DNA of 64,000 nt from the NCBI RefSeq assembly GCF_949774975.1, contig NC_083113.1:15505690-15569689 (forward strand), given 5' to 3'. Of this stretch, positions 1-10,644 are shown piece after piece. The notes under the pieces were generated by a model. It ran no database searches. It worked only from the letters and a program-made list of their open reading frames with translations, and was not told the origin of the DNA. The stretch is from Lagenorhynchus albirostris (Eukaryota > Chordata > Mammalia > Artiodactyla > Delphinidae). Within the stretch, counting starts at the first letter, position 1; each line of letters starts with the position of its first letter. Made by a program: the position numbers and the translations under genes.

Positions 1-236
1 TATAGGATTTCTTAATATTGGGTAGAGTGATTCCTCCCACTTTACCTTTTTAAAATTGACTTAACTATTCTAGATCTTTTGCCATTTCATATAAATTCTA
101 GAATAAAGTAACCTATATCTACAAAAAAAAGAGTTTGCTGAGTTGTAATAGAATTTCAATTTGGGGATAATTGACATCTTTACTCTCTGAGTCTTCCAAT
201 CCATGAACATGATATGTATCTTCATTTTTAGGTCTT
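1..236 (-). mobile_element. Old L1 LINE, antisense, first segment
   Basis: The + strand reads as the complement of an L1 ORF2 region. The same element resumes at 687-1250 and again at 6957-7537, because later insertions split it into three pieces. It is clearly older than the L1 nested inside it, since it is more diverged and also carries a MaLR LTR. Confidence 0.75.
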
Positions 237-681
237 TATTATGGGTTTAATTGTGTTCCCCAAAATATTCAAGTCCTAACTCTCAGTACCTGTGAATGTG
301 ACCTTATTTGGAAATACAGACTTTGCAGATGTAATCAAATTAAGGTGAGGTCATATTGGATTAGAGTGAGCACTACTCTAATGACTAGTATCCTTAAAAG
401 AAGAGGGAAATACGGACACAGACACATAAGGAAAGCCATGTGAAATCAGAGGCAAGGTTGGAATGATGCATCTACAAGCCAAGGAACACTAAGGCTTACT
501 AATAACTACCAGAAACTGGAAAGGGCAAGAAAGAATCATCCCCTAGCACCTTTAGAGAAAGCATGGCCCTGCCACTACCTTGATTTTGGACTTCTAGCCC
601 CCAGAACTGTAAGAAAATTAAGTTGTTGTTTTAAACTAAGTTTGTGGTAATTTGTTATGGCAGCCCTAGAAAACTAATATA
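237..681 (+). mobile_element. MaLR (MLT1-like) solo LTR
   Basis: The block begins TATTATGG and ends with the typical MLT1 tail (GGCAGCCCTAGAAAACTAATATA read in parts), with the internal landmark 'cttgattttggacttctagcc'. A 5-bp target duplication GTCTT flanks it (232-236 and 682-686), and L1 sequence is continuous on both sides. The terminal dinucleotides have decayed from TG/CA to TA/TA. No internal retroviral genes are present. Confidence 0.75.
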
Positions 682-686
682 GTCTT

Positions 687-1250
687 TGATTTCTCTTATT
701 AGGATTTGTAATTTTTGGCATACAGATGACATACATGATTTATAAGTGTATATCTAAGTGTTTCATTTTCTTTGGAAAAGTTGTAAATGGTGTGTTTTTC
801 CTTTTAGCTATTAATCACTAGTATACACAAATTATGTACATATACATATATACAAATCAATATACAAATTATATAATTGGTGAGTACAACAGCAAAGCCA
901 TAGACTAATATCAATATAATTTGTATATGGGTTACAAATAACTTGTATATTGATCTTGTAATCTATTATCTTGCTGCAGAACTCACTAATTAGTTCTGGA
1001 AGTTTTTGTTTTGTACATTCCTTGGGATTTTCTACATAGATAATCATGTCAGCTATAAACAGGGACAGTTTTTTTCTTCTAGTCTGTCTTTTGTTTTTCT
1101 TCCCTTATGGTGACTATTACTTCCAGTGTTATGTTGAGTAAGAGTGGTACAAGCATATATCCTTGCCTTGTTTCTGATCTTAGGGGAAACTCTCAGTCTT
1201 TCACTATTAAGTATTATGTTAGCTATAGGTTTTGTGTAGGTGCTCTTTTT
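687..1250 (-). mobile_element. Old L1 LINE, antisense, second segment
   Basis: This continues the element of 1-236. The - strand reading around 832-1047 contains an L1 reverse-transcriptase-like stretch (MIIYVENPKE) followed by a degenerate LPELISEF motif. It ends at the target site of the younger L1, whose left duplication GGTGCTCTTTTT lies at 1239-1250. Confidence 0.75.
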
Positions 1251-1639
1251 TATTTTTTTATCTTTTTTATTTAACGTCTTTATTGGAGTGTAATTGCTTT
1301 ACAATGTTGTGTTAGTTTCTGCTGTATAACATAGTGCATCAGCTATATGCATATGTATATCCCCACATCCCCTCCCACTTGCATCTCCCTCCCACCCTCC
1401 TTATCCCACCCCTCTAGGTGGTCACAAAGCAGCGAGCAGATTTCCCTGTGCCATGCAGCTACTTCCCACTACCTATTTTATGTTTGGTAGTGTATATATG
1501 TCAATGCTATTCTTTCACCTCGTCCCAGCTTACCCTTCCCCCTCCCTGTGTCCTCAAGTCCATTATCTACATCTGTGCCTTTATTCCTGTCCTGCCCCTA
1601 GGTTCATGAGAACCTTTTCTTCTTGTTTTTAGATTCCAT

Positions 1640-4600
1640 ATATATGTGTCAGCATACAGTATTTTTTTTTCTCTTTCTGACTTACTTCGCTCTGTATGAC
1701 AGTCTCTAGGTCCATCCACCTCACTACAAATAATTCAATTTCGTTTCTTTTTATGGATGACTAATATTCCATTGTATGTATGTGCCACATCTTCTTTATC
1801 CATTCATCTGTCGATGGACGCTTAGGTTTCTTCCATGTCCTGGCTATTGTAAATAGTGCTGCAATGAACATTGTGGTACATTGTCTCTTTTTGAATTATG
1901 GTTTTCTCAGGGTATATGCCCAGTAGTGGGCTTGCTGCGTCATATGGTCATTCTATTTTTAGTTTTTTAAGGAACCTCCATACTGTTCTCCATAGTGGCT
2001 GTATCAATTTACATTCCCACCAACAGTGCAAGAGGGTTCCTTTTCTCCACACTCTCTCCAGCATTTATTATTTGTAGATTTTGTGATGATGGCCATTCTG
2101 ACCAGTGTGAGGTGACATCTCATGGCAGTTTTGACTTGCTCTTCTCTAATAATGACGTGCATTTTTTCATGTGTTTGTCAGCAGTCTATATCTTCTTTGG
2201 AGAAATGTCTATTTAGGTCTTCTGCCCATTTTTGGACTGCACTGTTTGTTTTTTTCATACTGAGCTGCATGACCTGCTTCTATATTTTGGAGGTTAATCC
2301 TTTGACAGTTGCTTCATTTGCAAATAGTTTTTCCCTTTCTGAGGGTTGTCTTTTCATCTTGTTTATGGTTTCCTTTGCTGTGCAAAATCTTTTGAATTTA
2401 ATTAGGTCACATTTGTTTATTTTTTGTTTTTATTTTCATTACTCTAGGAGGTGGGTCAAAAAAGATCTTGCTGCGATTTATGTCATAGAGTGTTCTGCCT
2501 ATATTTTCCTCTAAGAGTTTAATAGTGTCTGGCCTTACATGTAGACCTTTAATCCATTTTGAGTTTATTTTTGTTTATGGTGTTAGAGAGTGTTCTAATT
2601 TCATTCTTTTACATGTAGCTGTCCAGTTTTACCAGCACCACTTATTGAAGAGTATGTCTTTGCTCCATTGTATATTCTGGCCTCCTTTGTCATAGATTAG
2701 GTGACCGTAGATGCGTGGGTTTATCTCTGGGCTTTCTATCCTGTTCCATTGATCTATATTTCTGTTTTTGTGCCAGTAACATACTGACTTGACTACTGTA
2801 GCTATGTAGTATAGTCTGAAGTCTGGGAGCCTGATTCCTCCAGCTCCATTATTTTTCTCAAGATTGTTCTGGCTATTCAGAGTCTCTTGTGTTTTCATAC
2901 AAATTGAGCAATTTTTTATTCTAGTTCTTTGAAAAATGCCATTAGTAGTTTGAAAGGGATTACATTGAATCTGTAGATTGCTTTGGGTAGTATAGTCACT
3001 TTCACACTGTTGATTCTTCCAATCCAAGAACATAGTATATCTCTCCATATGTTTGTATCATCTTTAATTTCTTTCATCAGTGTCTTATAGTTTTCTGCAT
3101 ATAGGTCTTTTGTCTCCTTAGGTAGGTTTATTCCTAGATCTTTTATTCTTTTTGTTGCAATGGTAAGTGGGACTGTTTCCTTAATTTCTCTTTCAGATAT
3201 TTCATCATTAGTGTATAGGAATGCAAGACATTTCTGTGCATTAATTTTTTATCCTGCTACTCTACCAAATTCATTGATTAGCTCTAGTAGTTTTCTAATA
3301 GCATCTTTAGGATTCTCTATGTATAGTATCATGTCATCTGCAAACAGTGACAGTTTTACTTCCTTTCCGATTTGCATTCCTTTTATTTCTTTTTCTTCTC
3401 TGATTGCTGTGGCTAAAACTTCCAGAGCTATGTTGAATGATAGTGGTGAGAGTGGGCAACCTTGTCTTGTTTCTGATCTTAAAGGAAATGGTTTCAGTTT
3501 TTCACCATTGAGAATGATGTTGGCTGTGGGTTTGTCATCTATGGCCTTTATTATGTTGAGGTAGGTTCCCTCTATGCCTACTTTCTGGAGAGTTTTTATC
3601 ATAAATGGGTGTTGAATTTTGTCGAAAGCTTTTTCTGCATCTATTGAGATGATCATATGGTTTTTCTCCTTCAATTTGTTAATATGTTTTATCACATTGA
3701 TTGATTTGTGTATATTGAAGATTCCGTGCATTCCTGGAATAAACCCCACTTGATCATGGTGTATGATCCTTTTAATGTGCTGTTGGATTCTGTTTGCTAG
3801 TATTTTGTCAAGGATATTTGCATCTATGTTCATCAGAGATATTGGCCTGTAGTTTTCTTTTTTTGTGACATCTTTGTCTGGTTTTGGTATCAGGGTGATG
3901 GTGGCCTTGTAGAAGGAGTTTGGGAGTGTTCCTCTCTCTGCTATATTTTGGAAGAGTTTGAGAAGGGGAGGTGTTAGCTCTTCTCTAAATGTTTGATAGA
4001 ATTCGCCTGTGAAGCCATCTGGTCCTGGGCTTTTGTTTGTTGGAAGATTTTTAATCACAGTTTCAGTTTCAGTGCTTGTGATTGGTCTGTTTATATTTTC
4101 TCTTCCTGGTTCAGTCTCAGAAGGTTGTGCTCTTCTAAGATTTTGTCCATTTTTCCAGGTTATCCATTTCATTGTCATATAGTTGCTTGTAGTAATCTCT
4201 CATGATCCTTCGTATTTCTGCAGTGTCAGTTGTTACTTCTCCTTTTTCATTTCTAATTCTGTTGATTTGAGTCTTCTCCCTTTTTTTCTTAATGAGTCTG
4301 GCTAATGGTCTATCAATTTTGTTTATCTTCTCAAAGAACCAGCTTTTAGGTTTATTGATCTTTGCTATTGTTTCCTTCATTTCTTTTTCATTTATTTCTG
4401 ATCTGATCTTTATGATTTCTTTCCTTCTGCTAACTTTGGGGTTTATTTTTTTTTTGTTCTTTCTCTAGTTGCTTTAGGTGTAAGGTTAGGTTGTTTATTT
4501 GAGATTTTTCTTGTTTCTTTAGGTAGGGTTGTATTGCTATAAACTTCCCTCTTAGAACTGCTTTTGCTGCATCCCATAGGTTTTGGGTCGTCGTGTTTTC

Positions 4601-5431
4601 ATTGTCATTTGTTTCTAGGTATATTTTATTTCCTCTTTGATTTCTTCAGTGATCTCTTGTTTATTTAGTAGCATATTGTTTAGCCTCCATGTGTTTGTAT
4701 TTTTTACAGTTTTTTCCTATAATTGATACCTAGTCTCATAGTGTTGCGGTCAGAAAAGATACTTGATACGATTTCAGTTTTTTTAAATTTACCAAGGCTT
4801 GATTTGTGACCCAGGATATGGTCTATCCTGGAGAACGTTCCATGAGCACTTGAGAAGAAAGTGTATTCTGTTGTTTTTGAATGGAATGTCCTATAAATAT
4901 CACTTAAGTACATCTTGTTTAATGTGTCATTTAAAGCTTGTGTTTCCTTATTTATTTTCATTTTGGATGACCTGTCCATTGGTGAAAGTGGGGTGTTAAA
5001 GTCCCCTACTGTCATTGTGTTACTGTTGATTTCTCCTTTTATGGCTGTTAGCATTTGCCTTATGTATTGAGGTGTTCCTATGTTGGGTGCATAAATATTT
5101 ACAATTGTTATACCTTCTTCTTGGTTGATCCCTTGATCATTATATAGTGTCCTTCTTTATCTCTTATAATAGTCTTTATTCTGAAGTCTATTTTGTCTGA
5201 CATGAGAATTGCTACTCCAGCTTTCTTTGATTTCCATTTGTGTGGAATATCCTTTTTCCATCCCCTCTCTTTCAGTCTGTATGTGTCCCTAGGTCCAAAG
5301 TGGGTCTCTTTTAGACAGCATATATACGGGTCTTGTTTTTGTACCCATTCAGCCAGTCTATGTCTTTTGGTTGGTGCATTTAATCCATTTACATTTAAGG
5401 TAGTTATCAATATGTATGTTTCTCTTACCAT
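1640..5431 (-). pseudogene. L1 ORF2 (endonuclease/reverse transcriptase), broken
   Basis: In an intact L1 this protein nicks target DNA and reverse-transcribes the L1 RNA in the nucleus. The N-terminus is at 5431, where the - strand reads LNVNGLNAPTKRHRLAEW, followed by the catalytic-type KETHF of the endonuclease. The reverse-transcriptase core falls in the open segment 4178-3249, which contains RQGCPLSPLSFN and the polymerase motif FADDM (about 3331-3345). Open pieces at 5431-5108, 5054-4704, 4380-4135, 4178-3249 and 3048-2629 lie in different frames or are separated by stops. The left boundary is approximate: a TMEYYSAIKRN-like C-terminal region is visible near 1.75 kb. It is a pseudogene by frameshift, not by 5' truncation. 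Confidence 0.8.
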
Positions 5432-5459
5432 TTTCTTAATTGTTTTGGGTTTGTTATTG

Positions 5460-5944
5460 TAGGTCTTTTCCTTCTCATGTGTTTCCTGCCTAGAGGAGTT
5501 CCTTTAGCATTTGTTGTAAAGCTGGTTGGTGGTGTTGAATTCTCTTAACTTTTGCTTATCTTTAAAGCAAATCCTTGCTGGGTAGAGTAATCTTGGTTAT
5601 AGGTTTTTCCCTTTCATCACTTTAAATATGTCCTGCCTCTCCCTTCTGGCTTGTAGAGTTTTTGCTGAAAAATCAGCTGTTAACCTTATGGGGATTCCCT
5701 TGTATGTTATTTCCCTTGCTGCTTTTAATATTTTTTCTTTGTATTTAATGTTTGATAGTTTGATTAATATGTGTCTTGATGTGTTTCTCTTTGGGTTTAT
5801 CCTGTATGGTACTCTCTGTGCTTCCTGGACTTCATTGACTATTTCCTGTGTTAGGGAGATTTTATACTATAATCTCTTCAAATATTTTCTCAGACCATTT
5901 CTTTTTCTCTTCTTCTTCTGGGACCCCTATACTTTGAAGGTTGG
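5460..5944 (-). pseudogene. L1 ORF1 remnant (C-terminal part only)
   Basis: The antisense text here ('ttctggcttgtagagtttttgctgaaaaatcagctgtta' and 'tctcttcaaatattttctcagacc', each given in part) matches the C-terminal half of a mammalian L1 ORF1 RNA-binding protein as I recall it. Homology stops abruptly at about 5944, where GC-rich 5' UTR sequence begins. The coiled-coil N-terminal half and the ORF1 start are therefore missing, which is best explained by an internal deletion. No long open frame remains. Confidence 0.6.
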
Positions 5945-6956
5945 TGCGTTTAATGGGCGGAGTTTAGGAAGGGGTGGAACTTAGGCAAGGGAGGGGTTTA
6001 GGGTGGGTGGGGCCTAGGCGGGGGGGGGGGGCGGGGGGTGGTGGTGACGTTTGAGTGTGGAGTGGGGAGTGGTGGGGCAAAGTTCAAGTGTGGGGTGGGG
6101 CCTCTGCTTAAGACCTGCACAAAGGGGGAGAGGCAGCACATCTAATGCAGGGTCTCTGCAGTGTGGGGTTTTGGAGTTTGGAGGTAGAGCCCTGAGTGAT
6201 GGAGTGTGGATGGGGTTTAGGCCCAGCTTGTTGCAGGGGGTCTCCGAGTGTAGAGGTAGGGTGCTGGGTGGGGGTGTGAGGGCAGGGCTTTGGTTCTGCA
6301 TGGCAGAAGAGGCTCCAAGGGCAGAGGATTAGGCCTGGGAGCCCAACAGTCTCCCTGGTGCCTAAGTGGACAGGGAAAGCACTGGCTCTGTTCCCTTCTG
6401 TTCCTTTGCGCCCCTCCCCACTGTCTCCCACAGGGTCTCCCTTGTTGCCACTGGACCCCTAACCGTGAGTGGGCCCCACTGGGTGTAGGAACTCCTTGCC
6501 TCCCCTAGCCACCCCTCAAGTGTGCTGATCCCAGAGGTCTGGCCTTTACTTTTGCTCCCCCATCCCTCCCTCCCACTCCCTCAGGACACACGTGGCTGGA
6601 GGGGGCCTAGGTGGGCAGAGGATCAGGCCCGGGATCTCAGCAGGTTTCTGGGGGCCCAAGTGGGCAGGGGAAAGCTGGCCATGCTCCCTTTTGATCCTCT
6701 GCCTTCCCAGTGGTTCCCCAATTTCCCCCTTCGGCCATGGGTTCCCTTCCCCTCCCCCAGCCGTCCCTCAGGGTCGCCAGTCCCATCCCACCTCCACTTC
6801 TGCTTCTCTCCCCTCATGCCCCACGTCCTACCCAGTTGCTGGGGGTTTCTCCCATACCCTTTGGTACCATGGTCCCCCACTGGTGCCTGGTAGGTGCCCT
6901 AGTTGTGAAGAGGTGTAAATTCCGTGTACTAGTAGCCATTTTGACTCCACCCTCCC
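5945..6956 (-). promoter_or_regulatory. GC-rich L1 5' UTR (promoter region) with internal duplication
   Basis: About 1 kb of GC-rich sequence sits inside otherwise AT-rich DNA. It ends exactly at the L1 target duplication, so it is the 5' UTR of the younger L1. Two similar modules are visible, one starting near 6320 and one near 6612, each with 'gggcagaggat.aggcc.ggga' followed by 'gtgggcaggggaaagc'-like text, a spacing of about 290 bp. A 12-base G run lies at 6020-6031. The open frames here on both strands are low-complexity and are not credible genes. L1 5' UTRs normally act as internal RNA polymerase II promoters; activity here is inference. Confidence 0.65.
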
Positions 6957-7537
6957 GGTGCTCTTTTTAAAATTGAAGTTGTTCCCCTCTGTTCCTAACC
7001 TCTTAAGGTTTTTTTTTTTTTTAATCATGAATGGATGTTGGATATTATAGAATGCTCTTTCTGCAGCAATTAAAATTTTTCTGAAGCAGTTGATCATAGG
7101 ATTTTTCTTCTTCAACATGTTGATATGGTGGATTACATTGATTTTTTTTAAATGTCAAATCTGTCTTATATACCTGTAATAAATCCCACTCAGTATGTTG
7201 TATAATTTCCTTGTTGGATTTGATTTGCTAACATTTTGTTGAGGATTTTTGTGTCTAAAATTATGATGGTTTTTTTTGCCCCCAAGTCTTTGTCTCACTT
7301 GGGGATCAGTGTAGTACTGGTCTCATAAAATGAGTTGGGAAGTGTTTCTTCTATTTTCTGGAAGAAGTTGTGTAAAATCTGTGTTCATTCTTCAAATGTT
7401 TGTAATAAACTGCCAGTGGAGACACCTGGGCCCCAGGATTTCTTTTTGGGGAGCTTTACAGTATAAATTCAGTTTCTTTATGGTTATCTGGTTATTTGGG
7501 ATATCTGCTTTATCTCAGTTGAGATTTAGTAGTTTGT
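6957..7537 (-). mobile_element. Old L1 LINE, antisense, third segment
   Basis: This resumes the host L1 after the younger insert. The complement reads as the ORF2 region around 'atcatgaatggatgttgg', with many stops and small indels. It is interrupted at 7538 by a SINE. Confidence 0.75.
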
Positions 7538-7664
7538 AGGGTTTTGTTTTTATTTTTATTTTTAGTCATGCTGCACAGCTTGCGGGATCTCAGTTCCCCA
7601 ACCAGGAACTGAACCTGGGCCATGGCAGTGAAAGTGCTGAATCCTAACCACTAGACCACCTCCC
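7538..7664 (-). mobile_element. tRNA-derived CHR-type SINE, short form
   Basis: The complement has the SINE head with box-B-like GGTTCAGTTCCTGG and an A/T-rich tail at the left. The target duplication TAGTAGTTTGT is perfect at 7527-7537 and 7665-7675. Confidence 0.85.
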
Positions 7665-7675
7665 TAGTAGTTTGT

Positions 7676-8390
7676 GTTTTATGAGAAATCTAGAACAATT
7701 AGTTCTACACTTGAAATTTTTCAAAACCCCTCCCCTAATAAAATTTTTGAAGCTCATTCTGTGAGGCTAGTACCATAGCCCTAGTTTCAAAATCAACAAG
7801 AGCAGATAATAATAGATAAATGCTGTAAATGATAATAGATATAAATACTCTACATAAAACATAAATAACATCTAACATACAATTAAAAGAATGCAAAGGA
7901 ATACCACTTATCCAGAATGTCTGATTTACCTTTTCTAGGTTAATTATAATTCCAGAGATTAGAAATTATATTTCTAAGACTTGTTTATGATGGAAAGATA
8001 ACTTGACACAGCCTCAAGTCATTTTCGTTCCCTTAGTATATGGTTTTAGAATATGATGTGTTTCTCAAGCTTCTTTGAGCGTGACCCAAATGAAGAAATA
8101 CATTTGAAATGTATTTCCAGTACGTAAAGAAATTTAAATTAAAATTTCATATAATACTGTTCCTTGGAGAAGTTCATTGAAACCACATTTTGACTGAATG
8201 CTTAATAGCTAAGTTTTAAAATTAATATTTGGCTTAAGACAAATGCACCAAAATAAAAACAATTCTGGTATACAAAAAATTATCTGAAATTTTTTTTCTT
8301 GTTTGATAGATTGTGTTAAATGGTTTCAAGTTTTTATTCCATCATGAAATTTTGAGAGTTTTTTCCTCGAGGTAGGAAATCTTTTTTTTT
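7676..8390. other. Intergenic AT-rich sequence
   Basis: No gene is visible. A short sense L1 ORF2-like piece ('cattctgtgaggctagtacc') lies near 7755-7775, opposite in orientation to the L1 on its left. The rest of the stretch I cannot assign. Confidence 0.5.
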
Positions 8391-8560
8391 TTCTTTTTAG
8401 GTATAGATGACATAAACATTATTTTAGTTTCAGGTGTACATGATTTTTCCATATTTGCATACATTGCAAAATGATCACCACAGTAAGGCTAGTTAACATC
8501 TGCCACCAGATGGAGAGGGTGTGGAAAAAAGGGAACTCTCCTATATATAACATAATTTAT
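8391..8560 (-). mobile_element. L1 3' UTR fragment, antisense, then a sense L1 scrap
   Basis: The text 'gtttcaggtgtaca' followed by 'tttgcatacattgcaaaatgatcaccac' (in part) is the same L1 3' UTR segment seen again at about 48215-48275. From about 8505 the sequence switches to sense L1 ('agggtgtggaaaaaagggaac'). Confidence 0.55.
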
Positions 8561-8676
8561 GACTGTCAATAATAGGGGAAAAGATAGCCTTTTCATATTT
8601 TGGGACATTTGCTGCGCATGCACATATAAATTACACTCCTTTATTTTACAGAAAGAGATTGATTCCAAAAGATTTT

Positions 8677-9016
8677 TTTTTAAGTATTATTTATTTATTT
8701 ATTTATTTATTTTTGGCTGCATTGGTCTTCATCGCTGCGCATGGGCTTTCTCTAGTTGCGGCCAGCGGGGGCTACTCTTCATTGCAGTGAGTGGGCTTCT
8801 CATAGCAGTGGCTTGTCTTTGTTGCGGAGCACAGGCTCTAGGCATGCGGGCTTCAATAGTTGTGGCACGCAGGGCTCAGTAGTTGTGACTCACGAGCTCT
8901 AGAGCACAGGGCTTAGTTGCTCCATGGCATGTGGGATCTTCCCGGACCAGGGCTTGAACCTGTGTCACCTGCATTGGCAGCCGGATTCTTAACCACTGTG
9001 CCATGAGGGAAATCCC
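8677..9016 (-). mobile_element. CHR-type SINE, long form
   Basis: A (TTTA)n tail lies at the left and the tRNA-like head at the right end. The perfect target duplication CCAAAAGATTTT lies at 8665-8676 and 9017-9028. Confidence 0.9.
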
Positions 9017-9629
9017 CCAAAAGATTTTATAAGAACCAAAAATGTGGAAGACAAAACTATAAAGCCTTAAGAAGATAATGTAGGAGGCTAAATTTATGAC
9101 CTTAGTGTAAGATAATGATTTCTTAAAACACAAAAAAAGAACACTCTTTAAAAAATTTTAATAAATCTGACATTGAACTTCTATTTATTAAAAGATTCCC
9201 TAGAGAATGAAAAGACAAGCTATAAACTGGGAGAAGATATTTTCAACACATATGACTAACACAAAAACATCCAAAATATTTTTTATAAAGGTCTATAATT
9301 AACAATGACAACCCAAGAAAAAAATGAGCACAGAACTTTAAGAGGCATTTCATGTTAGACAAATGGCCAATAAACATATGTTTCAAAACAAAAAAACTTA
9401 ACCTTAATCAGGGAAATGCAAATTAAAACCAAAATGAGATTTCATTTCATATCCATATACCAGATTGGCCTAAACTTAAAATTTTCAGAATTTCAAATGT
9501 TAGTAAAGAATAAAAATTGAAAAATCTCCTTTGGAAAATATTGCACATTGTCTAGTAAAGCTGAAGATATTTGCATGCTCCAAATACCCTATGTTTAGTG
9601 ATACCACATTCATAATATATATCCTAGAA

Positions 9630-9852
9630 TAGAGGCTGGCAAACTATGGCCCACTGGCTAAATCCTGCCACTGCCTGTTTTTGTAAATAAAGTTTTATTG
9701 GAACACAGCCACACTCATTCTTTTACATATTGTCCATTGCTGCTGTCATGCTACAATGGCAGAACTGATGAGTTGTAATAGAGGCTATTGGACCTGCAAA
9801 GTCTAAAGTATTTTCTGTATGTCTTTATATGGAAAAAGTTTGCACACCTCTG
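9630..9852. mobile_element. hAT-type non-autonomous DNA transposon
   Basis: The ends are imperfect inverted repeats (TAGAGGCTGGCAAACT and the complement of AAGTTTGCACACCTCTG). An imperfect 8-bp target duplication, TCCTAGAA/CGCTAGAG, flanks it at 9622-9629 and 9853-9860. The body ('ttttgtaaataaagttttat', 'ggaacacagccacactcatt') matches a common mammalian MER-class hAT family. No transposase is present. Confidence 0.7.
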
Positions 9853-10073
9853 CGCTAGAGCAACCTCTGCATATCCATCAGTAAACATGTACAAGAATGT
9901 TTATAGCAGCACTGTAATATCAAATTTTGAAACAATCTACATTGCTATTTATAGAAAATGGATTTGAAAACATGAAATACTCATGCAATAGAATACCATA
10001 CAGCAGTGAAAATGAATTATAGCTATATGGCTAAATCTCACACTAATATGTTGACAAAGAAAGCAAGTCATAG

Positions 10074-10361
10074 GGACTTCCCTGGTGGTCCAGTGGGTAA
10101 GACTCCATGCTCCCAATGCAGGGGGCCCAGTTTCGATCCCTGGTCGGGGAACTAGATCCCACATGCCACAACTAAGAGTTCACATGCTGCAACTAAGAGC
10201 CTGCATGCCACAACTAAGAAGTCCCCCTGCCGCAAATAAGAAGCCCGCATGCTGCAACTAAGAGCCTGCATGCCCCAACTAAAGATCCTGCATGCCGCAA
10301 TGAAGATCCAGTGTGCTGCAACTAAGACACTTAGCAGCCAAAATAAATAAATATTTTTAAA
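10074..10361 (+). mobile_element. CHR-type SINE with internal CAACTAAG repeats
   Basis: The head GGACTTCCCTGGTGGTCCAG is followed by box B-like GTTTCGATCCC, then several imperfect 20-25-bp units built on 'gcaactaagagcctgcatg', and an (AAAT)n tail. The target duplication AAGCA(A/G)ATCATAG-type is at 10061-10073 and 10362-10374, with one mismatch. Confidence 0.88.
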
Positions 10362-10644
10362 AAGCAAATCATAGAATGTATATTTATATAAAACTAAAAT
10401 ATATGCATAGATAAACAACATAGTTTTGGAGTACATGGTTCAAACTGTAAAGAAAAGCAACAGAATTATGAACACAAAATTCAGGATAACTATTATGGTT
10501 GTGGGGAGAGGAAAGGGAGTAGATATGTAGGGGTCTTCAAAGTTAGTAGTAATATTCTCTTTCTTAAAATAGGTAGTTGGTACACAGGTTTTGCTGTATT
10601 GTGAGTCATCACACCTTAAATATATTTAATAAATATTCTTTTAT

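Larger units (their letters stand above)
1251..6956 (-). mobile_element. Near-full-length younger L1 LINE, antisense
   Basis: Read on the - strand the element runs from a GC-rich 5' UTR (right end, 6956) through an ORF1 remnant and ORF2 to a 3' UTR and short A-rich tail (left end, about 1251-1265). A perfect 12-bp target duplication, GGTGCTCTTTTT, lies at 1239-1250 and 6957-6968. On removing the insert, the host L1 joins seamlessly (its 'gctataggttttgtgtaggtgctc' region continues into 'aattgaagttgttcccc'). The first bases of the element (GGGAGGGTGGAGTCAAAATGGC, complement of 6935-6956) resemble the usual L1 start with its YY1-type site. ORF2 is broken by frameshifts and much of ORF1 is missing, so it cannot move by itself. 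Confidence 0.85.
9029..10640 (+). mobile_element. Old L1 LINE, sense, 3' portion
   Basis: The sequence reads as the sense 3' part of an ancient L1 ('aggaggctaaatttatgacc', 'agggaaatgcaaattaaaacc', 'atagcagcactgtaat'). It is split by a hAT element (9630-9852) and a SINE (10074-10361). No coding capacity remains. Confidence 0.7.

Noticed and set aside
3249..4178. A 309-codon reverse-transcriptase frame considered as a live gene
   Set aside because: It is an internal piece of a frameshifted L1 ORF2. Endonuclease and C-terminal parts lie in other frames, and ORF1 is mostly deleted.
5945..6956. GC-rich block considered as a gene promoter CpG island
   Set aside because: It ends exactly at the L1 target duplication and runs from the L1 start into L1 ORF1, so it belongs to the retroelement.
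6051..6970. Overlapping GC-rich frames on both strands near 6.0-7.0 kb
   Set aside because: They lie inside the L1 5' UTR, are proline/glycine-rich low-complexity translations, and lack domains or splice context.
10086..10340. Repeated CAACTAAG units considered as a CRISPR-like or satellite array
   Set aside because: The units are imperfect, lack spacers and lie within a SINE with its own target duplication.
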